64,000 nucleotides of DNA from Lycorma delicatula (Eukaryota; Arthropoda; Insecta; Hemiptera; Fulgoridae): positions 194,787,034-194,851,033 of the forward strand of contig NC_134456.1 in the NCBI RefSeq assembly GCF_047948215.1, in the 5' to 3' direction. This document shows positions 36,245 to 50,050 of this stretch, one piece after another. The stretch's first letter is position 1. The number at the start of each line of letters is the position of its first letter. A program made the position numbers and the translations under genes. Under the pieces are notes generated by a model. It was not told the origin of the DNA, ran no database searches, and saw only the letters and a list, made by a program, of their open reading frames with translations.

Positions 36245-39139
36245 TATGATATAGTCTGTGGACTGATACGGGAACCGAGTCCCTTTCTGGTTGCTGAGCA
36301 ATAACTCTAAAGGGGTACAGCACTTATCGGGTAAAGCCGAACCTCATAATTCCTCCTAATATATAAATATGATACGTGCATCAATCTTTTAACACTCTGA
36401 AAAATAAAATGTTAAGCGGAATTGAAATGCAAATGATCGCACGCACCTTTCACAAACAGGTATGCAGATATCACTTAAGTGAAAAGCGCTGGATGAAATT
36501 TTCCTGTATTACTGTATTCATTAGTTTTAAAGATGTAGCTCGGCATTACAAGAACAAATAGGAATTTTATAAAAAAAAAAACATTTTTTGTACGTAAAAA
36601 TATGTATCTTTTCTTCATAAAACCTAGGTTTGCTTATTTAATTTAATGGTAAATTTAGTGACATATAGCTCGGAAGTTGTCAACGTTGACTGTACTTCTG
36701 AAACGCCGAGTAAGGAAACCTATTAGTATCTCCCCTATCCTCTTCCCAGAATGCTGGTATTCTTTTCCTTCTCTGTATTAAAGTAACTGTTATTCGATTA
36801 CACAACATATTAAGAAGAGATAGATACCCTAAATACAGAAGTACAAAAAATGTGCTTAATCTATGGTTATACCTAATAATCGTAGCAGTTGAGTGATAAA
36901 AATTAGCAAAATATAAATGAGTAAAAAATACCCAACGAGTAATCTGCATAACTGCAGAGTGCTAATTAACTGTATTACACCGTTCATTGCTATTAATAGC
37001 ATTACATAAAAATAAATAAATGAAAGAATAATAATATAAAATGAGACAAAAAAGAGAATATATACGTAGATTAGTAAACATTAAAATAGAAAGAAATATA
37101 TATAAATAAAATAAAAAGAGTAAGGGAGGGAGAGAATATGACTGGGAGATATTTTTCACTCTTTATCAAGTTAATCTAGAACGAAAGGTAAATAAGTTCC
37201 GTATAATCAAGTTTGAGGATATAAGTATGTAGTAATAACATAATATTATCGTTTTGAAATATCAACAGAACTTACAAGCGCATACATTCTGTCATAATAA
37301 TTAAGACTGAACTCAGTGATATTATAATAACCATTTGTGAATACATTAAATATTAAAATTTAAACAGTTTCAAATAATATGCTTATAATTTTACAAGCGA
37401 ATTTAGTTGAAAGTAAAGAAGTATGGTGTTATGAAAATAAAATTATAAATAACAAAAATTAACAAACTAATGAAGATCTTACTGTGAATGTAGTAGTTAT
37501 CTTAATTTCTAACAGAAGTATATTTTATTTTGGGTCATGAATTCGAAGCTTTTTTTCACTTATAGGGAAAATTAAAGTCATTTACGGTTAATAAAAATGA
37601 ATATTACCTATTCTCTAAATTAATGTTTTGTTCACTGCTCCAGTAATCATAGAAGAATAGTGAACCCCATTTTAAAGACACTGATATCTTAATTAATTTA
37701 TAATATCTTTAATGAATTTATCTTAATTAAAACTAATATCTTATCTTAGCTATCTCTTAACGTAAAATACGTATTTGTAAATCATCCAGTCTCTCGAAGA
37801 AAAATAGGATTTTTGGCCTTTACACGGTAAGGAACTACTGGAAAAAGAATATTAATAAGAATAATCATGAAATTGTTACGAATTTGTAGATACTATTTTC
37901 TGAATTTATTATTTATTCAAGACAAATGATTTTAAAGGGCAACACAAAATAGAACTAAAAATAATTACCGCAGAACAGGATTTGAGTACCCGTTCAAATA
38001 CGAATAAGATATTAAATTATATGTAAAAAAAAAAAAAAAAAAACAATATATTAAACAATTTAAGTTGAATTTTTCGTTTTTAAGATGGTTCAATTTTTAT
38101 TTTATAATGTAACCGGTTTGTTTTTTATAAATTCGTCGCTGGGTAGGAAAACATTTCAGGGGGAAAGAATTATGTTTTTAAAAATAGAATTTCAAGCAAC
38201 ATTCAATGGAACTAGTTTCTGAATTGTTACTGAGGTTTTTCCACCCAGGTTATTTATAACAGCTAGTACCGGAAGGAAGGTTGATATTTAAGGCAGATAT
38301 TTTTAAATTAGTTATATTTTAAAATGCAGTGCAATACACTTTTTGACACAGATGTAAATTACACCCTAACAAAACAAATGATGTAAGTTTTATATAAAAA
38401 AAGCCAGGCGAATAAAATTCTTTAATTTTTACAAAGATTATTTTTTCTTAATTTCCCTACGGATTTTTACATTAGAAAGTAACAAAGAGATCAGTAAGTA
38501 GATACAAGCTACATCCCACTTAAGCAAGTCCCTTTAAAATAGAAAGGCTAATAACAGAGTCGACTAAACATAATTCAAATAGGTGGTTGTCCAGCCTGTG
38601 GCTATCACGACCGAATTTCGAATTTCTTCACTATCTTACTAGTAAAGACTCATTTATTGATTCTGACCAATGGAACAGTAAAGTGAAGACGTAACAAACG
38701 AAGTAAACGAATTAGAACGAGTTTATTAACGACTACAATGCATTATTTATGCTGCAAATGATAGATAAATCCAAAATTTAATTTTTTTTCCTGGTTGTTA
38801 TACAACAAAAGGAAAGTGGTTTTAGCAGTCAAAAAGTCGTCTTCTCAAATGTATATTAAATGATCATTTGAAGACCACTGAGTTCAAATATATTATAATT
38901 TTGTTTGTATACACCATTTTTAATGTATATATATATTTGTTAGCCTCTACTTAGCTTTTGTTTGGCAGTTCGATATCTCGGGAGCAGATTAACCCGTTAC
39001 TACAAAATCTGACATGAAGCTCGTATATTAAGAGAATGGATTCTGTTTTTTCGTTTTTCTTAAATGAAGAAGTTTATCTTGAAACGGTTTATAACTAGAA
39101 GGCGACTGTGTTACATTTGAAGTACGCGCTTCAGCTGAA
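36245..39139. other. AT-rich stretch, nothing recognised
   Basis: No gene or mobile element is supported. It includes an A19-20 run near 38024-38043 and a few chance frames. Confidence 0.5.
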
Positions 39140-39810
39140 AAATACATCAGCTCCAGTTTTCCAGTGGTTTCACTTTGGTAGGTATGTTAATAAGCAGAAA
39201 TACCGGACCTGAGGTAGCGAAAACCCTCATATTTTCTTTGAATCTTCCATACACCCACAAAAAATAAGCGTATGGTGTGCGGTTTCAAGACGACGGAACC
39301 TTGATTTTTGAAAAAACTGCAGGTCCTGCTCTACCAATAAAATATCAACAGTTCATAGCTTTACTGCAAAAGGATGAGCGTGACTGCTGGTTGCAACAGG
39401 ACAGTGCCACTTGCCATACAGCTTGGTTTACTATGGAGATGCTACAGGATTTTTTCGGTGAATGAATCATATCTAAAGAATTGTGATCACTAGGATCCTC
39501 TAGTCTGAGTAGTCCAGAAATCTTTCTGCGTGGTTACTTACAAGAAATTATTTATAGGAGTAATCCACACTCCCTGCATGAATTGAAGAAAAACATTACC
39601 AACATCTAGGAAATAGACAGGATACAGCCAACAAGAGTAACGAGGAACACGGTCAAACGTGTTGACAAGTGCATAGAAGTGAATGGACATCATTTTCAAT
39701 ACTTTCTGTAAATTATTATGGAAGTGTTTGCCAATAAACTATTTCATTACTTTATAGACTAAACTAAGCAAATGATGGGGCCTCTTTCAAATTGAACACC
39801 CTATATTAAA
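39140..39810 (+). pseudogene. DDE transposase relic of the IS630-Tc1-mariner type
   Basis: In shifting frames the plus strand gives FGRYVNKQKYRT, SENPHIFFESSIHPQKISVW, KYQQFIALLQKDERDCWLQQ, DSATCHTAWFTMEMLQDFFG and, after stops, GYLQEIIYRSNPHSLHELKK and VKRVDKCIEVNGHHFQYFL with a stop at 39709-39711. QQDSATCHT carries the second catalytic Asp. The block where the third acidic residue should sit reads LGSSSLSSPEIFLRGY and has lost it. The 5' part is missing or unrecognisable. The 3' side runs to ttgaacaccctatatt at about 39795-39810, a likely terminal inverted repeat whose partner I do not find. Confidence 0.75.
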
Positions 39811-42676
39811 ATTAAGCATTACAGACAAGCAGGTTGAAAATACATATTTAAAAAAATAATACAAAAAAGAACGAATTCATATTTAAATTATATGATCTTA
39901 TTATATATTAAATAATGTAACTTACAGCGAAATGTTTTTATTAAAGTTGTATGGTACGAGATATCAGATATCTATGCAAAACAGATGATATGTTTCGTTT
40001 TTTTTCATATGATATTTAAATTTTAACAACTTTTTTTATTCCAAACATTTAAATTTTTACAACTTTCACACCCTCCACAGTTTAATGGTTACAGACTTCC
40101 GAGTTGTATTCATTATAAGTACCCTGCATCATTTTTTCAAAGAATCATAAAGTAAAACCGTGTATGCGGGCAGTTTATTCGTATAAAACGTTGAAACAGA
40201 CTTTGTAAATAATCCTATGTAAAATAATTAAATTATGGGTGCAATAATAATAATTTAAAAAAATTATGATTGTTTGGACCACAATGTCGCATTTCCCAAT
40301 TTCTTCAACTCGTTAAAAACTATCAAAAGTTTAGAATTCGTAGACGTACGACAATTTTTAGGTAACTTTTTAAATGATTAAAAAGGTAAAGCTTAATTAG
40401 CTACATAACATAAATGAACGTTAAAAACAATTAGTTATTCCTCACGTAATTAACGAAAATATTCCCCTTCATCTGCAATACGAGCAGATGCTATAAATTT
40501 TAACAGCTCTGTAAAACAGCTGTACTGAGAAAAAAGTTACAAAAGTTTTAATGAAAATATTTCACCGAATAAGAATAATTCGTATAAGTAACAGGAAGAA
40601 ATCATTAAAAAAAGAACATTCATAAACTTACTGCTATTACAGATGTCAATACCAAAAAGCTCATACACATAGAGGGGGAGTAATACACAACTGTACCATT
40701 CTTTTCACGTCCGTGTATGTTATTCCTAATCTGCACTTGGTTTGTTAGAAACATTCAACATTTCCGTGTTCTGGCATCTATTTTGTACAGTTCTGACCTA
40801 CTGTTACAGACAAAACTGTTGTAGTAATATTTCAGACGATATTCCAAAACAAATTATACGCGATAATCCAATAATGGATTCGCAGAACTGCATACAAATA
40901 TAAGTATGGAAAAAGAAATGGCCACTTAATATGAAAATAATAAAGTTTTTTTATGTTGCACTGAAAAATATATCATTCAATATAACTAAACAATGTCGCC
41001 TCAGAAAAATATCTAGGAATACAATTTAAAAAACGGCAACTTGAAAACTTACATATGAACGATGATTTGTTTTAATAACTCAATGGAATTTTAACGAGCA
41101 TATAGATTCTTCCACTTATAACAAAATTTTGATACATAAAATTATTATAAAACCAACGGAATTCAACAATTAAAACACTGAAAGTCGACGCAAAAAAACG
41201 TTCTTCACAAATATCATGATTATTTTTAATTCGAATATCCACAGAGACATACCAACCATTTAAAAATAAATTCGCAGCATATTGATAGAAATTATCAATA
41301 ATACGAACCACTTAGCGATCAATGGTGCCAACATTCGACAGATTTATTTTAAAAGAAACAAAAGTGATATACCCAATCGACTTCAAAATAAAATGTAACA
41401 AGTCAGCTCGATCACAGAAATATTAGAAAAAGTATAGCCTATAAACATCCCTTCATCAGGGTTTTATCAAACAATCATTACAAACATCATAAAAACAACA
41501 CGTGATTGATTCTTAAAAATACAAGAAAACTGTTGAGATAGAGCAGCGAGATAAAACACACACGCACCCACACAAATATTTTCTTTTCCTCTTTCAAATA
41601 ACAATATATATAGTTTTTCAATTTCGACATACTTTCAGGAAAAGAAAAAGTTAAACATTAACTTACAAATAAAAAATAAGATATTAATATAAGATAAAAG
41701 CATACAAAAATTGGTAAAAAAAAATTAATAAATAAATTAAAAGAATACAGATTAGACCCAAACTAAAAAACCAAGAATTAATTTTATAAATTTTGGGTAA
41801 AAATATTTCAAATAATAAATTTAGGTAGAACAATCAAACCGATTTTTGAAATATGTAGCGTACATTAAAGCTTATAACAGTACTTAATCCTGTGCGGTAA
41901 AAACAGTTTCTTAGAATTAGCAACATTTTTTTAAAAATATAACAAATAAACAGATAATAAATAAAACCTTCCTTAAGTAAGATTCTACTAAACGATAAAG
42001 TAATTAAAAGTGTAAATATAAATCATTAAAACTCTGTTAAAACAAAAAATAAAAATAAAAACACTGCAACATGCAGATTATTTTTACATTTATTAACAAA
42101 CTTTACTGCAATGTATTTTATGCAGGCATATTTTTTCCTCGAGCAGAAATAATTAATAACAAGCTGGCAAAAGTTATATTTAACTGTAAAATGTAATCTG
42201 ACGGAAAGGTGGACTATAAATCTAAAGTTTGTGTAAAGAAATACAAGTTAGGAATTGAACTTCCAGACGAGTGGTCCGCGTTTTAATGTTCATTATCTAT
42301 GCAGAAAGTTAGATTGAAAGACGGCGGCATAAAGCAAGCATAAGGAAAATAAAAATGGAGGAACAAGGAAAATAAGAGGTAAGGGAAAGGAGAATGAGAG
42401 GTTATCTTGCACCATATCGTACAGCAAGAGATTTGTAGTGTTAAGATCCCTCTACGCTTCTCTACGAATATTTTCCTTCAGCTGTATTCCTTCCACAGAA
42501 TAATTCTTCGCGTATTTATGTTAATTGTTTTATAAATATATTTTTCTTACAAAATATTAAAAAAATATATGAAATAACTAGCTCAACTACAAAGATAGTC
42601 AACAGCTTATCGATAAGATGTTAAAAAATTGCAACCAGATTATTATGTTTATATATTACATTCACCAAATTCCACG
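39811..42676. other. AT-rich stretch, nothing recognised
   Basis: No supported gene. Purine-rich sequence at about 42335-42405 has a donor-like gaggtaagg but no matching acceptor or reading frame. Confidence 0.5.
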
Positions 42677-42689
42677 GAATACAAAATCT

Positions 42690-42969
42690 TTTTTTTCCTG
42701 TTTAGCCTCCGGGAATCACCGTCAGGTATTACTTCAGAGGATGATATGTATGAGTGTAAGTGAAGTGTAGTTTTGTACATTCTCAGGTCGACCATTTCTG
42801 AGATGTTTGGTTAATTGAAACCCAATCAGCAAAGAACACAGATATCCGCAATCTAGTATTCAAATCCGTATAAAAGTAACTGCCTTTACTAGGATTTCAA
42901 TGTTGGAACTCTCAACTTGAAATCAGCTGATCTGCGAAGTCGCGTTCACCACTAGACCTGGTTGGTTCA
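42690..42969 (-). mobile_element. tRNA-derived SINE, copy 2, with exact target duplication
   Basis: The minus strand begins tgaaccaaccaggtctagtgg, with box A aggtctagtgg, and ends cggaggctaaacaggaaaaa. It is flanked by a perfect 13-bp direct repeat gaatacaaaatct (42677-42689 and 42970-42982), which is the target-site duplication and fixes the element at 280 bp. The box B region (attgaaatcctag) is degenerate. It aligns throughout with the copies at 1197 and 50502. The intact duplication indicates a fairly young insertion. Confidence 0.9.
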
Positions 42970-43179
42970 GAATACAAAATCTGAAAGATAATATCACAAA
43001 CACACATACAGAGACAGAGAGATTCAAACGTAAATTGCCATGCTTCATCGAAAAAATACGTAAAATCGAAATTAGCATAAAAGATATTATAAATAGCATC
43101 ATGTATAACTTAATTTTTATCATATTATATTATATTGCATTCGCTTTTTTGAAAATGAGATTTTATTAATTTGTTTCAG

Positions 43180-43242
43180 TGGTGAATAGCGAGTTCTGGG
43201 ATGGATGAAGCACCTTGATAGATTCTCCCGTGGAAGTAAAAC
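43180..43242 (+). other. Candidate non-coding exon (63 nt)
   Basis: A good acceptor, ttttattaatttgtttcag, ends at 43179, and a consensus donor gtgagtat starts at 43243. The 63 nt between are clearly richer in GC than the flanks. All three forward frames contain stops, so if it is an exon it would be untranslated (5' UTR or long non-coding RNA). This is inference from splice signals alone. Confidence 0.3.
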
Positions 43243-43249
43243 GTGAGTA

Positions 43250-44690
43250 TATAAACTGCAATACGTTTTACGCTAAGATTTTTTAAAAAGTCATTTCTTT
43301 TGCTGTATTACAGAGGTTTAATACTTTTAATATGCAAAATGAGATAATTAATAGTAAATCGAGGAGCATATTCGCGAGTCCAAAAATATCGTTAATGAGG
43401 ACAAATTCTAAATGGTTAAAGTTATTTAAGAAGCTCATCGCAACTAAACACACCTAAACGAAATCTATTCGAAAGTTAAATCGATCTTAATATCAATCAA
43501 TTACAAAATTATCATATCTGAATCCGGAAAAAATGAACCGAACCAATTTTGTCCAGCGATAAAAAGTATAACATACAACTGGCTAGAGAAGATAAAAAAT
43601 TAAGTTTAACTTAGACACGCTAAAGGTTAAGATACTTCAAAAATATAAATATAAAAAATAAATAAAATTATCAATAACAATTTATAAAAAAATTCTTATA
43701 ATGCACTGGGTTTATCGTCGTATTAACCCTGATCTTAACGCTACTGAATTAATTTTGTGAATGTCTAAAAACGAGTAGCAATACTACCTTTAAAAGTGAC
43801 GGCATTAAGTGTTTAGATGAAGAAAAATTCAATTCATTAAGAGTACGAGAGTAGATACCCAAATGTACAAAAAATGTGAAATAAATAAAATAAAAATGCT
43901 GCAGGCGTTTCATCAGTTCATCGCAATAATATTGCAAGAGAAGAAAATTATCTGTAATCAAAAATCTAAGCAAGAGATTACTTTGTGTTATGTATGGTCC
44001 TTTTTTAACACGACGAATTTGTTAACAGAATGCTTAAATAATTTACTAATTATAATTAAAAACTTACTTTTAATATTAATTCTTAAATAATTTTTTTCTA
44101 AGTTCAACCCCTGAACTTTCTAAATCTAATATTTATACATTTTTGTTGCAACGTATCTAAATATTACGTATTTTTCGATTCTTAAATTAATTCTATAAAA
44201 AAAAAGTTAGTTTAAGTTTTAGCTATAAAACAATATTTTAATACGATATGAAATAAGAAAACTACAAATTAACGAAAACAAATAAATGTAGAATAAATAA
44301 CTATATTAAAAAAAGATTGACAGAGGAACAAAAAGTAATTTTTTTTTATAAATGCATTTTCGTAACCGTATGGCACAGAAACAAATTATAGAAGTGAACT
44401 GAAATAACCGTACAGCTGCTACAGTATTCCCACCGCTTCCGTTAAATTTATCCTGCTTGCACATTACACCCTTTACTTGATTTTCCAAATTAATTAACTT
44501 TTTTAATATCCATAGATTTATATTTATAAAAAAAATTCTTCGTTTGAGAATAATCGTGAAAATACTGTTTCTAATAAAATAGAAATCAGACCATGTGAAG
44601 AACACGAAGTGAAGGAAAAATATCAACGTGCACTGCAATTTGCTAACAGATGAAATAAAGTAGCTGGAAAATCTGTATCACTTTTCAATT
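43250..44690. other. AT-rich stretch, nothing recognised
   Basis: Frames at 43749-44090 and 44306-44638 have no domain, and their composition is that of the background. Confidence 0.5.
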
Positions 44691-44694
44691 AAAC

Positions 44695-44970
44695 GTAATT
44701 ATGACGGCCGTTGTCATGGCTACCACCACACACATTCCATAATTATCACTATACCTTTTCCATCATATTTAACATTGGGAGATTTAATTGAAGCAATGCT
44801 TGGGTTTCATTTAATTCGTGTTATGCTGTTAGGTTTCATTAGTGTGTAGTCACGATAAGATTAAGGTAAATTTAAGTATTTCTAGCTTTATACTAATTAT
44901 CTGACGAGCCGCCACGATAATATTAATAAGGCAGTTCTAATTAATTAATCACCTTCTATGTAGCCAAGAT
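44695..44970. promoter_or_regulatory. AT-poor island, possible conserved enhancer
   Basis: The island has many transcription-factor-like words in low-repeat, balanced sequence: taattatgacggccgttgtc, accaccacacacattcc (RUNX- and TEAD-like), gatttaattgaagcaatgct, tttcatttaattcg and ctaattaattaatcacc. It lacks a reading frame and transposon ends. The call is inferred from composition; cross-species conservation would decide it. Confidence 0.25.
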
Positions 44971-47900
44971 GATAAAACCAGTTAAAAACAGTCATACTCT
45001 ACTACCTGGTTAAAAAAACATATTTCTTATTAATAGCTTTTTTCTTTCACTGTAAAATTACCCGTTTGAACACATTTTGCATTATATGTTATTTAAAAAC
45101 GTCAGAAACAGAAGGAAATTTATTTAGCTTCATTATTTACGATCTTCATAATGCAAAGAATAAATGGTTTTGTTAGAAGTTTATGTATTTGTAGAATTTT
45201 TCAAAAGTTAATAGTTTTAAATGGAAATGATTACTTGAGAACAGAACCTTTTTGTTCTTTTTTTCTCAGAGAGGATAAAATGTATTTTTCAAAATATATT
45301 CAGTTATTTTAAAGATGATGGAAAGAATTAGGTTTTTGTTTTGTTGTTAATTGTTCAAAACGATTTTATAAAACATTAATGAATAAATAAATACATTTCT
45401 AAAGCTATAGATAAATTATTTTGACTTTTTAAAATTTCAATAGTTTATTGTATGTTATAAAATCAAAAGTTTAAACAACAAAACAGTCAGATGATTTGAA
45501 AGTTACAAAACGTGCATAAAAAAATCTGCTTGAATTTTACACTTTTACAGAAACGAAAATAAATCTATAAAAATATAAAGGATATTAGTCAACAAATCAT
45601 AAGAGATTCTTCTAAAATATTTATCTGAACAGAATATCCTAGGCTATATTTTTAGAGATTATTGATTAGAAGTATATTTATTTTTTAAATAATATAGATC
45701 AGCAGGAAAAAATATCTACGATAACAAACTTTATAGTTTGATTATGTAAGTACATGCTGCTACAAGCACTGCAGTAGAACTTAAGTAAATGTGGTTTTTT
45801 TTACCGGTCAAGATTTGCTTTCGAATGTACTATTAAACTTAAAAAGAAAAATTATCAGATTTTAAATAATTTTCAAAACGAGTAGATAAGTTAAAAATTT
45901 TATCAATCCGGAAACATAACATGATAACACCCGTAAATTAATTTTAAGGATTAAAAAACTTTACATGGAAAGAAGCTTACATGGAAAGAAGCATTGCTAT
46001 TTACCGTATGAAAGAACGACAAAGTAAGAGATTCAAAAATATTAATACCGCCTTCTTAAAAATCATACGAAGTAAAAACAATTTTAAAATAAATGTCTGA
46101 ATATGTCTATACATAATACGATTCTATATAAAAAGAAACTGCAGATATTTTTAATAAAAATACAACACATTCTATCCGATAATACTTGTTAAATGTGACA
46201 TAAAAATTGGAAAACTGTCAGCATAGAAGATTCCAGGAATACAAAGAAGGTTAAGAATGACTGAGATCCGAAAGGAACGTCAAACATTTATTGATTGGAA
46301 TTCCTGAAATACCATACCTGTATCCTTTTTTATATTTCTATCATTTTCACAAAAAAAAAATGCTGCTTACAAATATATCCACCAGGAAAAACGGGAAGGA
46401 ACTGAAAAGTGGAAAGTATTCACTAAAATGAAACAATAAAATGGTATATATATTTTACACGATTATTTTTCATATGGATGAATTTATATCATTCATGTAC
46501 GAAACACTGAACTAAACCAAAATTACAGGACTATATACTCAAGTAAACAAGTACCACATATGACTAAACAAGCATATTGCTTATTGGACATTTATCCAAA
46601 AAGATAAACGTTCCAATAAATCTCAAATTTTCTATTTAAAAAAATAACATAACTATTTTACAAACAGAGAAAATAAATTTTTCTTAAAGTAATTAAAAAT
46701 CTTTATAAGTTCCAGGAAATACAGCTCCAAGGAAATAATTCTGAAGTATAATCCAATATCTTCCTCAGACGTAATGATTACGATGGTGTTCATCTTTAAA
46801 TATTTCGGAAACACTTAATATGAAATCAAATAATGTAACTGATGATTTTTATTGATTTAGTCTAATTAATTAAAAGTTAATATGATTTTAAATTCAGTAC
46901 GATCAAAAATATGTTGTTAAGTTCATGATTTTTACAAGCTATATATAAAATCTCCACGTTGTGGTTAATATCTTATGTACGTGTTCCTTGTTCTGCGAGA
47001 TGAAATCGAAAAGTAAATTTTGCTGTTGGATGAAGTGTTCTCTTTATATCGGAGGTTAATGCGAATCTGGTTGGTCCAATACAGTACTAATTAAGTCACT
47101 GGGGTTTAATTTGTAAACTCCCGGGTTACAATGATTATCGGTGTATGTTGGTTGTTATAATCTGTGATCTCGTATTTTGCGGTTTTGAAATTTTATTTTA
47201 ATTCTTTCAGCTGATTGATATAACGGTCGGTTGCAGCTTGATTGATAGCATGCTTCATGTAATCTTTTTATCAGTACAAACAAAATGAATAAAAATAAAT
47301 ATTGTAATAATAATAATAATAAAAATATCTGTGTTGGAATACGAACTTTATAAAATACGTACATTGTTTTATTGGAAAATATTTATGTATATACATTTCT
47401 CATTCTAGTTTTTGTTTGTCTGATATAATAAAACCAACAGAAACATATGTACCGCCATTGTATATACCGTATTTAAAACATCTATATCACTAGATAAAAA
47501 TGTAGAACAATCGACCATAATTAACCTTCATTACAGTTGTATACACCTTTGAATTTGAACTTATCCTTCCAGAATATCAGATAAAAGAACTCATGTACGC
47601 GTATATAATTTATGCATATACACAGGGGTATTGATGTACAATTACGGTAGTCTATACTAACAATTTATTACTTTAGCCTATAACTTTTTCGATTGGAATA
47701 TATATATATAAATAATAAAACACCAGAAAATATTATTACAAAAACTAACTTTATTTGCCTTAACGTAACCAATCATATACTTCATAAATAAACGATACAA
47801 TAAATCGCACAATGTTTCGCTTACAATTTGCTTTTATCCAAGTGTATTACATTCATAAAACAACCAAAAATGTTCTATTTATTAAATAAATGGTGGATCA

Positions 47901-48290
47901 ATTCACATAAACATATCGCTTATGAGTGTGTTGCTGATATAACTATAAGTAAACAAAGAAAGAGAGTTTGATTCCTTCAAGACCTAACGACAGTGAAAAA
48001 GGAAAACTCCGAAAACTAATGTAAATAATTTAAAAAATAAATAAGCCTTTCAATTGAAATAAAGTGAATTTAGCTGTTAAGAAGAAAGTTTTGCTACACC
48101 CTTTTCTTTTACCATTATTAAGTAAGATAATAAACAATCTTTATTACCAAAAAAAAAGGTATTTAATTTCCTTTCAGTGCTGCTACGAAAATAACTTAAA
48201 CTTTGGTACCATATTTCATTTTTCTCACCGGAACAACAATATTCGCAAGACTACGGTAATAAAGATGAACTTATGTTAAAAGGAAATGAC
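44971..48290. other. AT-rich stretch, nothing recognised
   Basis: No supported gene or element. A mixed-composition patch at about 47040-47240 has no identifiable motif. Confidence 0.5.
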
Positions 48291-48322
48291 AGGGAGAAGG
48301 GTCGTAAAAAAATTTAGTCCGT

Positions 48323-48334
48323 GGGGGGGGGGGG
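48323..48334. repeat. G12 homopolymer
   Basis: An uninterrupted run of 12 G, unusual in this AT-rich window and prone to sequencing error. A GC-richer block at about 48400-48590 follows with no identifiable gene. Confidence 0.9.
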
Positions 48335-48599
48335 AGAGGAAATATGGCATACCACACCGAAATGTTAAAGGGAAGGGATGTTCAAGTGACAGGATAAAAA
48401 GAAATGTACTTAAGTAGAAGGCTGAGAAGGGAGGGTTGCTTGTTCAAGACGTTAATTCGCTGCGTGAGGGCGTGTAGAGCTCAATTAGTGCTAGTTCCGT
48501 TAACAGAGCGCAGGCCCGCATTTCCTCTACATCCGCCGTCAAATCGACTAACCTCAACACGTTTTATTTCCACCACAACATTTAATAAATTTTGATCTC

Positions 48600-49945
48600 G
48601 TGTCAAGTTAACAAAAATTGTAGCAGAAAACTTTTCGAAAAACAATTTATCAAAATAGTTTGAAACGATATCATAAAGTTCTATTTCTAAGTCATTTTTT
48701 TTTTTTATTAACTTCAATTTTAATAACAAAATTTTAAGAGAGATAGGTTCAGAAAAAATTTAAATCATTTTATTGAAAATTACAATTTTCTTGACGTCTT
48801 TAACTTTATTACTACATTAAAACAACCTAACAGATAAACTAATAACGTTGAACTCAAATAATTACTTTATGCTTGAATGGACGTATTATGTTCATGTTCC
48901 AAACTATAAGAATTGAATTTAAATGTCATTTTTAAACTGGAATCTAGTAGGGTAAAATCTAACCGTGAGTAATTGCAATAAAAGATATTGGTAAATTCCT
49001 AAGTTAACTGATGTACAGAAGCGTATCCAATATTATATTTCAAAACAAAATCAAAAATAACTACTCAATGATCTTCTTTAAGCATTCCCAGGTACTTTCC
49101 AACTTTCCATTGCCTAAAACAACAAATCATATTGCTGAGAAAGTAAATCCTGAACAAGAAATGACATTACACTTGAAAACAACAGCGATTTGTGCTCACC
49201 GGTATAGTTTTACAAGGTCGAAATTGCCTCTGAGTTGTGTAGAAATAGAATGAGGAAGGATATTTAAAAATAATGTGACGTATGTACAGAACTATATGTG
49301 GCTGTGATTCTGATATTTTGTGTGGACCACAATTTGCATCATTTTGGTTGATCAAACTTCATGTACAATTATTTATTTCTTATAGACTGGCGTTATTTTA
49401 ATATTTAAAAAAAAAACAAGAATTAATTATATACATTTATTTTATTACACTTTCTGGTTGTTATAAGTGCAAGACAAATATTATAATACATATGGATTCA
49501 TATAGCTCTTCATTTTTATTATTTATTTGTTGGTTAGTAGGATTGTCGGAAGGGATAACGGAAAGGTGAGAAGTTTAAGATTGTATATCCTTCCTGACAC
49601 ACTGTGTGGAACAGAAACATTAAATCATACAAATATCTGATTGAGAAACACAATAATTCTCCTAATACACATAATGTCTAATTGAATACTATAGGAGAAA
49701 GATGATCCACGTTTGATGGTATGTTTTAGTGTCGTTTAACACCGGAACGACTTTACCACTTCATATGGAAAAATTATCAAATGATACTCGTACGTTTGAA
49801 TCTCGTAAGTGAGAATGAATAAATGAATATTTGAAAAATTAACAAAATGGGGGAAGGAAAATTCATCTTCTCTAAGCCAAAAATTCATTGAAATTTGACA
49901 CAAAGAATATGAAACAGAGTGCTTGAAAATGGTATTAATATGAAA
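48600..49945. other. AT-rich stretch, nothing recognised
   Basis: Frames at 48481-48729, 49011-49253 and 49167-49355 have no recognisable motifs. Confidence 0.5.
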
Positions 49946-50050
49946 AATATAAGAGAGGTTATCTCTAAAGTAAAGATCCTTTCATTGTAAAAAAGTTTAT
50001 TCAGAAAACTTTATAAATATTTTTTATTTCTCTTAACTACATATCTTATA

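Noticed and set aside
36670..36700. The 12-bp palindrome gtcaacgttgac as a regulatory site
   Set aside because: Short palindromes of this length are expected by chance in 64 kb, and no gene is adjacent.
44306..44638. A 110-codon minus-strand frame as a membrane protein
   Set aside because: Hydrophobic stretches follow from T-rich sequence read on one strand; no conserved motif is seen.
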